Translations under genes and position numbers: made by a program
Notes under the pieces: generated by a model
The model's input: only the letters and a program-made list of their open reading frames with translations
Told to the model about the DNA's origin: nothing
Databases searched by the model: none
Shown: positions 25,259-31,763 of the stretch, in pieces
Numbering within the stretch: the first letter of the stretch is position 1
How the letters are laid out: each line of letters starts with the position of its first letter
Assembly (NCBI GenBank): GCA_964654945.1
Contig: CAZZLN010000016.1
Span: 1 to 31,763, forward strand
Length of the DNA stretch: 31,763 bases
From: HGM11788 sp964654945
Lineage (GTDB): Bacteria; Bacillota; Clostridia; Lachnospirales; CAG-274
Direction of reading: 5' to 3'

Positions 25259-25825
25259 ATGACAATATTAGAGTTGTTTATTCTTGCTGCGGGACTTTCA
25301 ATGGACGCCTTTGCAGTTGCAGTCTGTAAGGGGCTTGCTATGAGCAGGCTGTCAATTAAAAATTCAATAATTATAGGTTTATGGTTTGGCGGATTTCAGG
25401 CTTTAATGCCTCTTTTAGGCTATCTGCTTGGTGTTAATTTCAGGGAGTACATAACTGCCGTTGACCATTGGATTGCATTTATTCTTCTTGGAATTATAGG
25501 CGGAAATATGATTAAGGAAAGCCTTAGCAAAGAGGAAGAAAAAGCCGATGCCTCTGTTGATATTAAAACTATGTTCCTTATGGCAGTTGCAACAAGTATT
25601 GATGCCCTTGCAGTGGGCATAACATTTGCATTTTTAAATGTAAATATTGTTTATGCTGTTTCGTTTATAGGTGTTACAACGTTTGTTTTTTCGGCAGCAG
25701 GTGTTGGAATAGGTCATATTTTTGGTGTAAAATATAAATCAAAGGCAGAGTTTGCAGGGGGTACAATTCTTGTGCTTCTCGGACTTAAAATTTTAATTGA
25801 ACATCTTGAAATTATAAGCTTTTAA
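25259..25825 (+). CDS. mntP: Putative manganese efflux pump MntP
   Basis: 188 residues with six membrane segments and the two-fold repeat of the family: ELFILAAGLSMDAFAVAVCKG at the N-terminus and MAVATSIDALAVGITFAF (about 103-120), each with the membrane Asp that would bind the ion. A charged loop (KESLSKEEEKADASVD) divides the halves. MntP exports Mn2+ from the cytoplasm. CAGGAGG is about 11 bases before ATG. The 58 bases upstream are taken up by a terminator, so there is no room for a Mn-sensing (yybP-ykoY) riboswitch; its promoter is not obvious. Confidence 0.92.
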   Translation: MTILELFILAAGLSMDAFAVAVCKGLAMSRLSIKNSIIIGLWFGGFQALMPLLGYLLGVNFREYITAVDHWIAFILLGIIGGNMIKESLSKEEEKADASVDIKTMFLMAVATSIDALAVGITFAFLNVNIVYAVSFIGVTTFVFSAAGVGIGHIFGVKYKSKAEFAGGTILVLLGLKILIEHLEIISF

Positions 25826-25846
25826 AAATCGGAGGAGGGAATTTTT

Positions 25847-27823
25847 ATGAAAAAATTAGCAAGCATTATTCTATCGGCTGTAATAGCTTTTTCGGCATTT
25901 AATTTTGTATATGCTGATGACACCGGTTACACAGAAATTCTTGAAGGAATAAAATTAATAATTGATATTCCCGAGTATGATAATTTCAGCTATAATGTTT
26001 TGTCAGACGGTGAATATTATGAATTTAGTTGGAGCAATGAAAATGTAAGAGATATTTTGACAATAACTGCCGATAAGGATTTAAACATCACAAGCTATTT
26101 CAGAAATTATGATGAAAATAGCCACGAAACAACCCTTGATATTACACAGGCACAGTCTGTTGCAGATGAGTTTTTAAAAAAGGTCAGCGGCGACTGCTAT
26201 AAATATTACAAAATAAATAATGATAATGTTGAAAGAAATTTAACTTATATAGGATATGTATACGATATTTATATTGACGGCTATAAAGTTAAAAATGAAT
26301 CTGCCAAAGTGGAAGTAAGCCTTATAGACGGAACAGTATTAAACTACAGATCCGAATTTTTACATAGAAATAAGTATATATCTTCTGAAAAGCCTGTGTC
26401 AGTTGAAGCTGTCAAAAAAGCCCTTTTTGATAATGACAATTTAACCCTTACCTATGAAATTGTAAGAGAAGATGGTTTATATGAGGACAATAAAGTTATT
26501 TTAAAGCCTTTATACAGATTTAAAAACACTTATGTAAATGCTTATACAGGAAAGCTTAGGGGCGAAGATGAAGATGATGAAAATGCAGCATCTTCAGCTT
26601 CCGGTGCTGCCGTAAACGAAATGGCTGTAACAGAAGATGCCGATAACGGCTCTGTTGGGAAATTTTCACTTACTGACACAGAAAAAAAGGAAATAGATAA
26701 TCTTGAAAATGCCGTAAAGCCTGAAGAAGCGGCAAAATTAATTGCAGATAAATTTAAGATTAATATAAGTGCCGATAATTTAAGATGCGAGTATTTTAAA
26801 AATGACAATAATGATGGCTATAATTTAAGATTTACCAACAATGACAATGTTAAAGATATGTACTTTGGAGGCACAATCACACCTGATAAAAGCTTTACGG
26901 AATTTTACTATAATGATGATAAAAACAACATTCTGTCAGGTCTTAAAAATATTGAAAATTATGTAAAGGGTATATATCCTGCTGCCGATGTTCCAAATGA
27001 TATTAAAACAAACAAACACACATATAATGACAGTAATTATTATTATTACTCTTTTTATGATAAGCACAATGGCGTTAATGACAGTTCAAATTATGTTGTG
27101 CTGGGATTTGATGAAAATTACAATGTAAAATCTGTCAATTACAGAAAAAGTAATTTAGAATATGAAGAATTTTCAAGAGAGCTTACAAATGATGAAATAT
27201 TTGATTTAGCAACAGAGGTTTATAGCTTTGAGCCTTTTTATTACTATAATAATAAGGATAAAAAATATGAGCTTTATTATAGCTTTAACGGTACCTTCAG
27301 CATTGATGCCGCTACGCAAAAGGTTGTCACCTATTACGGACAAAAAATTTCAAATGACTTTTCATCTTACACCGATGTTGAGAATACTTGGTATGGAGAA
27401 ATAGCAAACACATTAATAGGCTATGGCTATCAATTTGACAGTAATAAATTTGAAGGAAATAAAATTGTAACGGGAAAGGATGTTATTCAGTTTTTTGCTC
27501 ATACAGATGTAGCTAAATTTAAACAATGGGATGCTTCATTAAGAGAAAAATATAACGAATATGCGGAAAATCCTGATAAAAATGTTACAAAATATGATTT
27601 GGCAAATATTATTGTAGATAAGCTAAATCTTAAAACCCTTGCCGAAAAGGCAGAATTTGTAAAACCCTTTGAAGATGTAAATGATGAAAATATTGCAAAT
27701 GTTGCCATATGCAAGGCATATGATATTGTAAAGGGAGATAATGGAAAGTTTAATGGAGATAAACCTATAACAAGAGCGGAAATGGCAGCTATGGTTTATA
27801 ATTTTATTAATATTAAAAGATAA
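25847..27823 (+). CDS. Secreted YcdB/YcdC-domain protein with C-terminal SLH repeats
   Basis: 658 residues. Signal peptide (about 1-23, ending VYADD). The main part holds two YcdB/YcdC-like units: about 50-240 (ITQAQSVADEFLKKV ... YRFKNTYVNAYTGKL) and about 285-505 (VKPEEAAKLIADKF ... FSIDAATQKVVTYYG), separated by an acidic Ala/Ser-rich linker. The C-terminus carries S-layer homology-like repeats, a degenerate one (about 505-555, YTDVENTWYGEIANTLIGYG) and a clear one (about 605-655, FEDVNDENIANVAICKAYDIV and KPITRAEMAAMVYNF). SLH modules bind pyruvylated wall polymer; csaB lies upstream. 21 bases follow mntP, so they may share a transcript. Enzymatic activity unknown. Confidence 0.82.
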   Translation: MKKLASIILSAVIAFSAFNFVYADDTGYTEILEGIKLIIDIPEYDNFSYNVLSDGEYYEFSWSNENVRDILTITADKDLNITSYFRNYDENSHETTLDITQAQSVADEFLKKVSGDCYKYYKINNDNVERNLTYIGYVYDIYIDGYKVKNESAKVEVSLIDGTVLNYRSEFLHRNKYISSEKPVSVEAVKKALFDNDNLTLTYEIVREDGLYEDNKVILKPLYRFKNTYVNAYTGKLRGEDEDDENAASSASGAAVNEMAVTEDADNGSVGKFSLTDTEKKEIDNLENAVKPEEAAKLIADKFKINISADNLRCEYFKNDNNDGYNLRFTNNDNVKDMYFGGTITPDKSFTEFYYNDDKNNILSGLKNIENYVKGIYPAADVPNDIKTNKHTYNDSNYYYYSFYDKHNGVNDSSNYVVLGFDENYNVKSVNYRKSNLEYEEFSRELTNDEIFDLATEVYSFEPFYYYNNKDKKYELYYSFNGTFSIDAATQKVVTYYGQKISNDFSSYTDVENTWYGEIANTLIGYGYQFDSNKFEGNKIVTGKDVIQFFAHTDVAKFKQWDASLREKYNEYAENPDKNVTKYDLANIIVDKLNLKTLAEKAEFVKPFEDVNDENIANVAICKAYDIVKGDNGKFNGDKPITRAEMAAMVYNFINIKR

Positions 27824-27825
27824 AT

Positions 27826-27855
27826 AAAAAAGGGACAGAGTGATGTCCCTTTTTA
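27826..27855. terminator. Two-way terminator between the SLH gene and lysC
   Basis: A perfect 11-bp inverted repeat (27827-27837 with 27844-27854, arms ending in GGGACA) with a six-base loop has an A-run on one side and a T-run on the other, so it serves both convergent genes. Confidence 0.92.
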
Positions 27856-27863
27856 TGTATAAA

Positions 27864-29084
27864 TTATCTGTGAGCAATGCTTTCATTCATAAATTTATCA
27901 TGTATGGCAACAGCAGCTCTGTCTGCATCTTTTTCTGCAACAAGAATGGATATTTTAATTTCAGAGGTTGAAATCATCTTAACATTAATTCCCGCATCAT
28001 AGGTAGCCTCAAAAAGCATAGATGCAACACCCGGGTTAGTAGCCATACCGGCACCGACTACAGACACCTTAGCTACATTTTCATTATAGCTTATATCACC
28101 AAATCCAAGTCTGTCTTTGTTTTCATTTAAAATTTCAAGGGTTTCTTCAAGGTCGCCTCTTGAAACCGTAAATGAAATATCCTTGCTTGTTTCACGTCCT
28201 ATTGACTGAATAATAAGGTCAACACTTATTTTCTTCTTGCTTAATAGTGAGAAGATTTTAAATGCTGTACCGGGCTGGTCTTTTAAGTCCACAAGAGCAA
28301 TTCTTGCTACATCTTTATCTACGGCAACACCGTTTACTAACATTCTTTCCAATTTAGTTTCCTCCTTAACCACTGTACCTTCAGCATCTGTCATACTTGA
28401 ACGTACTACAAGATTTACATTATATTTCTTTGCAAGCTCTACAGAACGATTGTGAAGAACCTTTGCGCCTAAGCTTGCAAGCTCAAGCATTTCATCATAA
28501 GTAATTTCATCAAGCTTTCTGGCTGTTTTAACAATTCTTGGGTCACAGGTATAAACACCGTCAACATCAGTATATATTTCACAAACATCAGCACCAAGCT
28601 TTGCTGCAAGGGCAACTGCTGATGTATCAGAGCCGCCTCTGCCAAGAGTAGTTACATCAAGATGTCTGTTTATACCTTGAAAACCTGTTATAATTACAAT
28701 ATTTTTTCTTGCAAGCTCATTGTTAATTCTGTCTGTTGAAATATCCTTTATTCTTGCATTTGAATAATTTGAAGTTGAAATAATATTGCACTGAAATGCG
28801 TTTAATGAAATAACAGGGCAGTCTAAGGCTTCAATAGCCATAGCCATTAACGCAACTGACTGCTGCTCACCTGTTGCAAGGAGCATATCCATTTCTCTCT
28901 TGCTGGCGTTTGGATTTATTTCCGCAGCCTTTTCAATAAGCTCATCTGTAGTATCACCCTGTGCAGATAATACAACAACTACCTGATTGCCTTTTTTGTA
29001 GCTGTCGGTAATAGTTTTGGCAACGTGCTTAATTCTTTCTGCATTGGCAACTGATGAGCCTCCAAACTTCTTTACAATTAACAT
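27864..29084 (-). CDS. lysC: Aspartate kinase
   Basis: 406 residues. Phosphorylates aspartate, the first step to lysine, threonine and methionine. The kinase domain (about 1-240) has KFGGSSVA (5-12), the substrate-site TLGRGGSDTSAVA and the ATP-side YTDVDGVYTCDPR; two ACT domains (about 260-400) bind the regulatory amino acid. AGGAGG at 29095-29100 overlaps the TAG stop of hom. An internal AAGGAGG eight bases ahead of an in-frame TTG codon (28350-28352) could yield a separate ACT-only subunit, as known for B. subtilis LysC. It is last in the operon, before a two-way terminator. Which amino acid inhibits it cannot be told. Confidence 0.96.
   Translation of the reverse strand: MLIVKKFGGSSVANAERIKHVAKTITDSYKKGNQVVVVLSAQGDTTDELIEKAAEINPNASKREMDMLLATGEQQSVALMAMAIEALDCPVISLNAFQCNIISTSNYSNARIKDISTDRINNELARKNIVIITGFQGINRHLDVTTLGRGGSDTSAVALAAKLGADVCEIYTDVDGVYTCDPRIVKTARKLDEITYDEMLELASLGAKVLHNRSVELAKKYNVNLVVRSSMTDAEGTVVKEETKLERMLVNGVAVDKDVARIALVDLKDQPGTAFKIFSLLSKKKISVDLIIQSIGRETSKDISFTVSRGDLEETLEILNENKDRLGFGDISYNENVAKVSVVGAGMATNPGVASMLFEATYDAGINVKMISTSEIKISILVAEKDADRAAVAIHDKFMNESIAHR
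28341..28367 (-). promoter_or_regulatory. Internal ribosome binding site in lysC (possible beta-subunit start)
   Basis: On the minus strand AAGGAGG (28361-28367) lies eight bases before an in-frame TTG (28350-28352) and 17 before an in-frame ATG (28341-28343). Translation from these would give 162 or 159 residues, almost just the two ACT domains. This matches the size of the B. subtilis aspartokinase II beta subunit. Confidence 0.6.
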
Positions 29085-29098
29085 ATATAAATTGCCTC

Positions 29099-30337
29099 CT
29101 AGCCTTCAATTCTTATTGTGTTGAGGATACCGATAATTCCCGAACAGTTTAATAATTGCTCAAGTTTATTGTTTATTTCACCCTCTTTTGCTTTTTCTGT
29201 CACAAAAGCAAATTCATTTTCAAGTCCGAAAAATTCCATAATTTCTTCAGTATTGAATACTGATTTAACATCTTCAATAGCCTTAGCCTTATCATTATAT
29301 TCAACTCTGACAAATTTCTTTACTTCGACTTCTTCAATAGACATAAGCTCCTGCTTAATTTCTGACCAGCCTATGCCAAGATTTACATTTTTGTGCTTAA
29401 TAGCGTCAACTATATCACTTACTACTGCTGAAGCAGTCGGAAGCTTTCCTGCACCCTTGCCATAGAACATAACATCACCAAGCATATTGCCCTTTAATAA
29501 TATTGCATTAAATACATCATTTACTGTTGATAAAGGATTATTGCTGCCTATAATTGCAGGAGCAACTCTTGCCCATACTTTGTTTCCATTAAATTTTGCA
29601 GCAGCAAGAAGCTTTATTGAGCAGCCCATTGTCTTAACATAGTCCATATCAATTTTAGAAATATGAGTGATGCCCTCTGTATATATATCGTTAAAATCAA
29701 CTGCCTTTTCTGTAGCAAGAGATGCTAAAATAGCTATCTTTCTGCAGGCGTCATAACCCTCAACATCAGCATCGGGATTTTTTTCTGCATAGCCCTTTGA
29801 CTGTGCATCACTTAACACATCATTGTATTCAAGTCCGTCACGACTCATTTTTGTAAGCATATAGTTAGTAGTACCGTTTAATATACCGGTTATTTCTTCT
29901 ATTTTATCAGAAGTAATACTTCTGCCAATTGGTCTTATGATAGGGATACCTCCGCCTACACTGGCTTCATAAAGGAAGTTTACATTGTTTTCCTTTGCAA
30001 TTCTCATAAGCTCTCCGCCATGAGCAGCAACAAGCTCCTTATTTGATGTACAAACACTTTTGCCCTTTAAAAGTGCATTCTTTACGAATGTATAGGCAGG
30101 GTTTGTACCTCCCATAACCTCAACTACAACCTCAACTGCAGGGTCATTTAAAATATCGTCATAATTATGAGTAATAATTTTTTGAACAGGGTCATTTGGA
30201 AAATCCCTTAAATCAAGTACATATTTAATGTCAATAGGCTGTCCTGCCTTAGCTTCAATACTTATTCTGTTTGTATTGATTACCTCCACAACGCCTGAGC
30301 CTACTGTACCATAGCCTAAAACTGCTATAGCTGCCAT
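29099..30337 (-). CDS. hom: Homoserine dehydrogenase
   Basis: 412 residues. Reduces aspartate semialdehyde to homoserine with NAD(P)H. The Rossmann loop is AAIAVLGYGTVGSGVVEV at the N-terminus; the central domain contains LNGTTNYMLTKM, DAQSKGYAEKNPDADVEGYDACRK (catalytic region) and SKID; the C-terminal ACT domain (about 330-412) suggests threonine feedback control. ATG 30337 is preferred because AGGGAG (30346-30351) is eight bases upstream; the GTG at 30346 overlaps that site. The gap from the ACT gene is five bases, and the TAG stop lies in the ribosome binding site of lysC. Confidence 0.96.
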   Translation of the reverse strand: MAAIAVLGYGTVGSGVVEVINTNRISIEAKAGQPIDIKYVLDLRDFPNDPVQKIITHNYDDILNDPAVEVVVEVMGGTNPAYTFVKNALLKGKSVCTSNKELVAAHGGELMRIAKENNVNFLYEASVGGGIPIIRPIGRSITSDKIEEITGILNGTTNYMLTKMSRDGLEYNDVLSDAQSKGYAEKNPDADVEGYDACRKIAILASLATEKAVDFNDIYTEGITHISKIDMDYVKTMGCSIKLLAAAKFNGNKVWARVAPAIIGSNNPLSTVNDVFNAILLKGNMLGDVMFYGKGAGKLPTASAVVSDIVDAIKHKNVNLGIGWSEIKQELMSIEEVEVKKFVRVEYNDKAKAIEDVKSVFNTEEIMEFFGLENEFAFVTEKAKEGEINNKLEQLLNCSGIIGILNTIRIEG

Positions 30338-30342
30338 TTGTT

Positions 30343-30783
30343 TCACTCCCTCGCAATAATTTTGAGGGAAATAACACCCTCAATATTTTTTATTTTCTCT
30401 GCTAATTTGTGTATATCCAGCAGCAGACCGCCGGTTTCCAAGCTTATAGTTACGTTTGCCATACTATTTATCGGAATTGTCTGATTAATGGTCAGTATAT
30501 TAGCTCCTTCTTTAGCCATAATATTTAAAACATTTGATAAAAGACCTGCCTCATCTCTAAGATTAAAGGCTATTATAGCAGTTTTTCCATGACTGCCGCC
30601 AAGAGGAGAAATATAGTCCTTGTATTTATAATAGGCGCTTCTGCTTACGCCTGCGGCTTTACAGGCCTTTTGAACAGATATTTTACTGTTGTTTTCAAGC
30701 AGCTCCTTAACCTTAACCACCTTTAAAAATACTTCAGGCAATACCTTTTTGCTGACAACGTAATAATCAGAAGAATTTTTCAT
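30343..30783 (-). CDS. UPF0735 / PheB-like ACT-domain protein
   Basis: 146 residues, full length for the family. Residues about 30-58 (KISVQKACKAAGVSRSAYYKYKDY) look like a helix-turn-helix; an ACT domain (about 70-143, GKTAIIAFNLRDEAGLLSNVLNIMAKEGANILTINQ) could bind an amino acid. The start at 30783 is chosen because AGAAGGAG is eight bases upstream; an earlier in-frame ATG at 30822 lies about at the predicted transcription start. It is first in the unit with hom and lysC, with five bases to hom. The layout suggests an amino-acid-responsive regulator of this operon; that role is not proven for the family, to my knowledge. Confidence 0.88.
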   Translation of the reverse strand: MKNSSDYYVVSKKVLPEVFLKVVKVKELLENNSKISVQKACKAAGVSRSAYYKYKDYISPLGGSHGKTAIIAFNLRDEAGLLSNVLNIMAKEGANILTINQTIPINSMANVTISLETGGLLLDIHKLAEKIKNIEGVISLKIIARE

Positions 30784-30799
30784 TTTTTGTTCTCCTTCT

Positions 30800-30815
30800 G
30801 TGTACATTTGTGCAC
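30800..30815. repeat. Near-perfect inverted repeat in the hom operon leader
   Basis: GTGTACATTTGTGCAC has 7-base arms (GTGTACA / TGTGCAC, six of seven paired) around two Ts. It lies just downstream of the promoter (30826-30854), between the predicted transcription start and the ribosome binding site, so it is placed like an operator. A candidate binder is the helix-turn-helix/ACT protein encoded first in the operon. Confidence 0.4.
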
Positions 30816-30825
30816 CATACAAGGA

Positions 30826-30854
30826 ACTATAACATATTTTAGTGTAAAATGCAA
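30826..30854 (-). promoter_or_regulatory. Promoter for the ACT-hom-lysC operon
   Basis: On the minus strand, TTGCAT (30849-30854) and TATAGT (30826-30831) are 17 bases apart; the predicted start is near 30819. Confidence 0.6.
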
Positions 30855-30933
30855 GTGATTTTTAATTTTTTTTAAATTTTTTTGCTGCCAATAAAGATAC
30901 TTGTTGTTGTATGATAATTGCAACAAAAATTAA

Positions 30934-31061
30934 GCTTGTAAATACCAATATTTTTAGGTTTATGAATATTTTATGAATATTTTATGAAATATATTGTAAT
31001 ATTAGGGGAATTAAATTACAATATATACGTAACTTTAGATAACACAAAAATATTTACAAGC
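30934..31061. repeat. Nested inverted repeats upstream of the 21-residue peptide gene
   Basis: An outer perfect 11-bp pair (GCTTGTAAATA 30934-30944 and TATTTACAAGC 31051-31061) encloses an inner perfect 12-bp pair (ATATATTGTAAT 30989-31000 and ATTACAATATAT 31015-31026). Between the left arms are three 11-bp tandem units (30959-30991: two exact TTTATGAATAT and one diverged). The outer right arm touches the ribosome binding site of the peptide gene. The DNA is AT-rich, so some of this may be chance. The rest of 30855-30933 is AT-rich with nothing clear. Confidence 0.5.
30994..31022 (+). promoter_or_regulatory. Promoter within the inner inverted repeat
   Basis: TTGTAA (30994-30999) and TACAAT (31017-31022) are spaced by 17 bases, each box lying in one arm of the 12-bp inverted repeat. 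A symmetric binder would block both boxes. Start near 31029, leader about 48 bases. Confidence 0.45.
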
Positions 31062-31076
31062 AAAGGAGGAATAGGC

Positions 31077-31142
31077 ATGAGTAAATTTAAGCTCGGGAGT
31101 TTGACACTTGTAAAGCCAAAAAAACACTTAAAAGCCGCATAA
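31077..31142 (+). CDS. Unknown 21-residue basic peptide
   Basis: A complete short frame with an unusually good ribosome binding site: AAAGGAGG (31062-31069), seven bases before ATG. The peptide begins MSKFKLGSLTLV and ends KPKKHLKAA: a mildly hydrophobic front and a lysine-rich back half (six Lys in total), no Cys, no long membrane segment. A terminator overlaps its stop codon, so it appears to be a one-gene transcript of about 125 bases. I know no family for it. Signal peptide precursor, regulatory leader, small toxin or membrane-binding peptide are possibilities; none is shown. Confidence 0.55.
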   Translation: MSKFKLGSLTLVKPKKHLKAA

Positions 31143-31157
31143 AGGCTTTATTTTTTT
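31131..31157 (+). terminator. Terminator of the small peptide gene
   Basis: AAAGCC (31131-31136) pairs with GGCTTT (31144-31149) around a 7-base loop containing the TAA stop, followed by A and seven Ts. Confidence 0.72.
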
Positions 31158-31178
31158 GTCAAATTTTTTAAAAAAGAC

Positions 31179-31207
31179 TTGCGTTGCTTTGCGTTATGTG
31201 CTATAAT
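31179..31207 (+). promoter_or_regulatory. Promoter for the transposase
   Basis: TTGCGT (31179-31184) and TATAAT (31202-31207) are spaced by 17 bases. TTGCGTT-like repeats around 31179-31196 may belong to the end of the insertion sequence, whose exact left border I cannot place. Confidence 0.6.
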
Positions 31208-31228
31208 AAAAGGTATGAGGTGATTAAT

Positions 31229-31763
31229 ATGAGATTAAATGTATCAAAATCAAAAAACGCAGCATCCTTTTATGTTATAAAAACAGAATACATTGGTAAA
31301 AAAGAAAAAACTGTCATTGTTGAAAAACTTGGCACAGAGGCTGAATTAAAGGAAAAACTTAACGGTCAGGATCCTTATGAATGGGCAAAAAACTATGTAA
31401 AAGAATTGAATAAGTTGGAAAAAGAGAAAAAAAGAAAAATAAACGTAGCATACAGTCCTATAGAACAACTTGAAATGGATAAGCAATATCTTTTTAACGG
31501 TGGCTATCTTTTCTTACAGCAAATTTATAATAAGCTTGGATTGGGGAAAATATGCAGGGAAATAACAAAGAAATACAAGTTTGATTATGACCTTAATTCA
31601 ATACTTTCAAGACTGATTTACAGCAGAATTTTATTTCCTGCTTCAAAAGCTGCAACCTTTGAGCTTTCCAAAAAATATATTGAACAGCCAAACTTTGAGC
31701 TTCATCAAATTTACAGAGCGTTAGAGGTTATATCAAAGGAAAAAGATTTTATACAATCGGAGC
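31229..31763 (+). CDS. IS1634-like transposase, 5' part (cut by window end)
   Basis: 178 codons are visible with no stop; the gene continues past the window. The protein starts MRLNVSKSKNAASFYVIKTEY, then EKLGTEAELKEKL, a Lys/Glu-rich segment, and a region with DYDLNSILSRLIYSRILFPASKAATFELSKKY. This N-terminal pattern (xNxSKSKNAxSxYVIxS, then the SRIxxPxSK segment) is that of IS1634-family DDE transposases; the catalytic residues would lie in the missing part. GAGGTG (31217-31222) is six bases before ATG. It has its own promoter and so looks like an intact or recently active copy. The left end of the element lies between 31150 and 31179. Confidence 0.85.
   Translation, partial: MRLNVSKSKNAASFYVIKTEYIGKKEKTVIVEKLGTEAELKEKLNGQDPYEWAKNYVKELNKLEKEKKRKINVAYSPIEQLEMDKQYLFNGGYLFLQQIYNKLGLGKICREITKKYKFDYDLNSILSRLIYSRILFPASKAATFELSKKYIEQPNFELHQIYRALEVISKEKDFIQSE

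Noticed and set aside
27499..27714. Antisense open frame within the SLH-repeat gene
   Set aside because: It lies fully inside a well-supported gene, lacks a ribosome binding site, and its composition mirrors the sense frame.
1..31763. CRISPR array or prophage genes
   Set aside because: No regularly spaced repeats and no phage structural or integrase genes were found; the only mobile gene seen is the transposase at the right edge.

Overview
The window is AT-rich, densely coded DNA from a low-GC Gram-positive bacterium, most likely an anaerobic Clostridia member. Signs of this are AAGGAGG-type ribosome binding sites, TTGACA/TATAAT promoters with 17-bp spacers, an SLH-domain protein together with CsaB (a Gram-positive way of anchoring wall proteins), a two-subunit class I fumarase piece, and the UPF0735-hom-lysC gene order. 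I cannot name a genus from sequence alone.

Layout. (1) 1-8205, plus strand: a YfhO-family membrane protein, a second large polytopic membrane protein with its own promoter, the beta part of an Fe-S fumarate hydratase, a tRNA-Arg(CCG), prolyl-tRNA synthetase and a membrane-anchored polyprenyl-phosphate-type glycosyltransferase, ending in a two-way terminator. (2) 8206-13349, minus strand: rimO, pgsA and an S41 protease form one unit; pyrG follows with its own near-perfect promoter. (3) 13350-25236, plus strand: a ten-gene envelope polysaccharide cluster between a clear promoter and a clear terminator. It holds a secreted phosphodiester glycosidase-like protein, a flippase, two GT4 enzymes, a DUF4330 protein, a small membrane protein, an O-antigen-ligase-like polymerase, CsaB, a small secreted protein of unknown role, and a TagA/WecG/CpsF enzyme. 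(4) 25259-27823: mntP and a secreted YcdB-like protein with C-terminal SLH repeats. (5) 27826-30860, minus strand: an ACT-domain regulator-like gene, hom and lysC. (6) 30860-31763: a repeat-rich region leading to a 21-residue peptide gene with its own terminator, then an IS1634-like transposase cut by the window edge.

How the genes fit together. The cluster at 13.5-25.2 kb can build, flip, polymerise and pyruvylate a wall glycopolymer; the SLH protein just downstream is the kind of protein that binds such a pyruvylated polymer. The YfhO-like protein, the second membrane protein and the GT2 at 7.2 kb may form a separate lipid-carrier-linked glycosylation set. The hom-lysC unit starts the threonine/methionine/lysine branch.

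Least explained items: a structured 89-nt segment filling the rimO leader, with a partial copy 10 kb away; the 21-residue peptide gene with nested inverted repeats and 11-bp tandem repeats upstream; a well-placed internal ribosome binding site in lysC that would give a separate regulatory subunit; and a hairpin that would loop a Shine-Dalgarno sequence next to a start codon.
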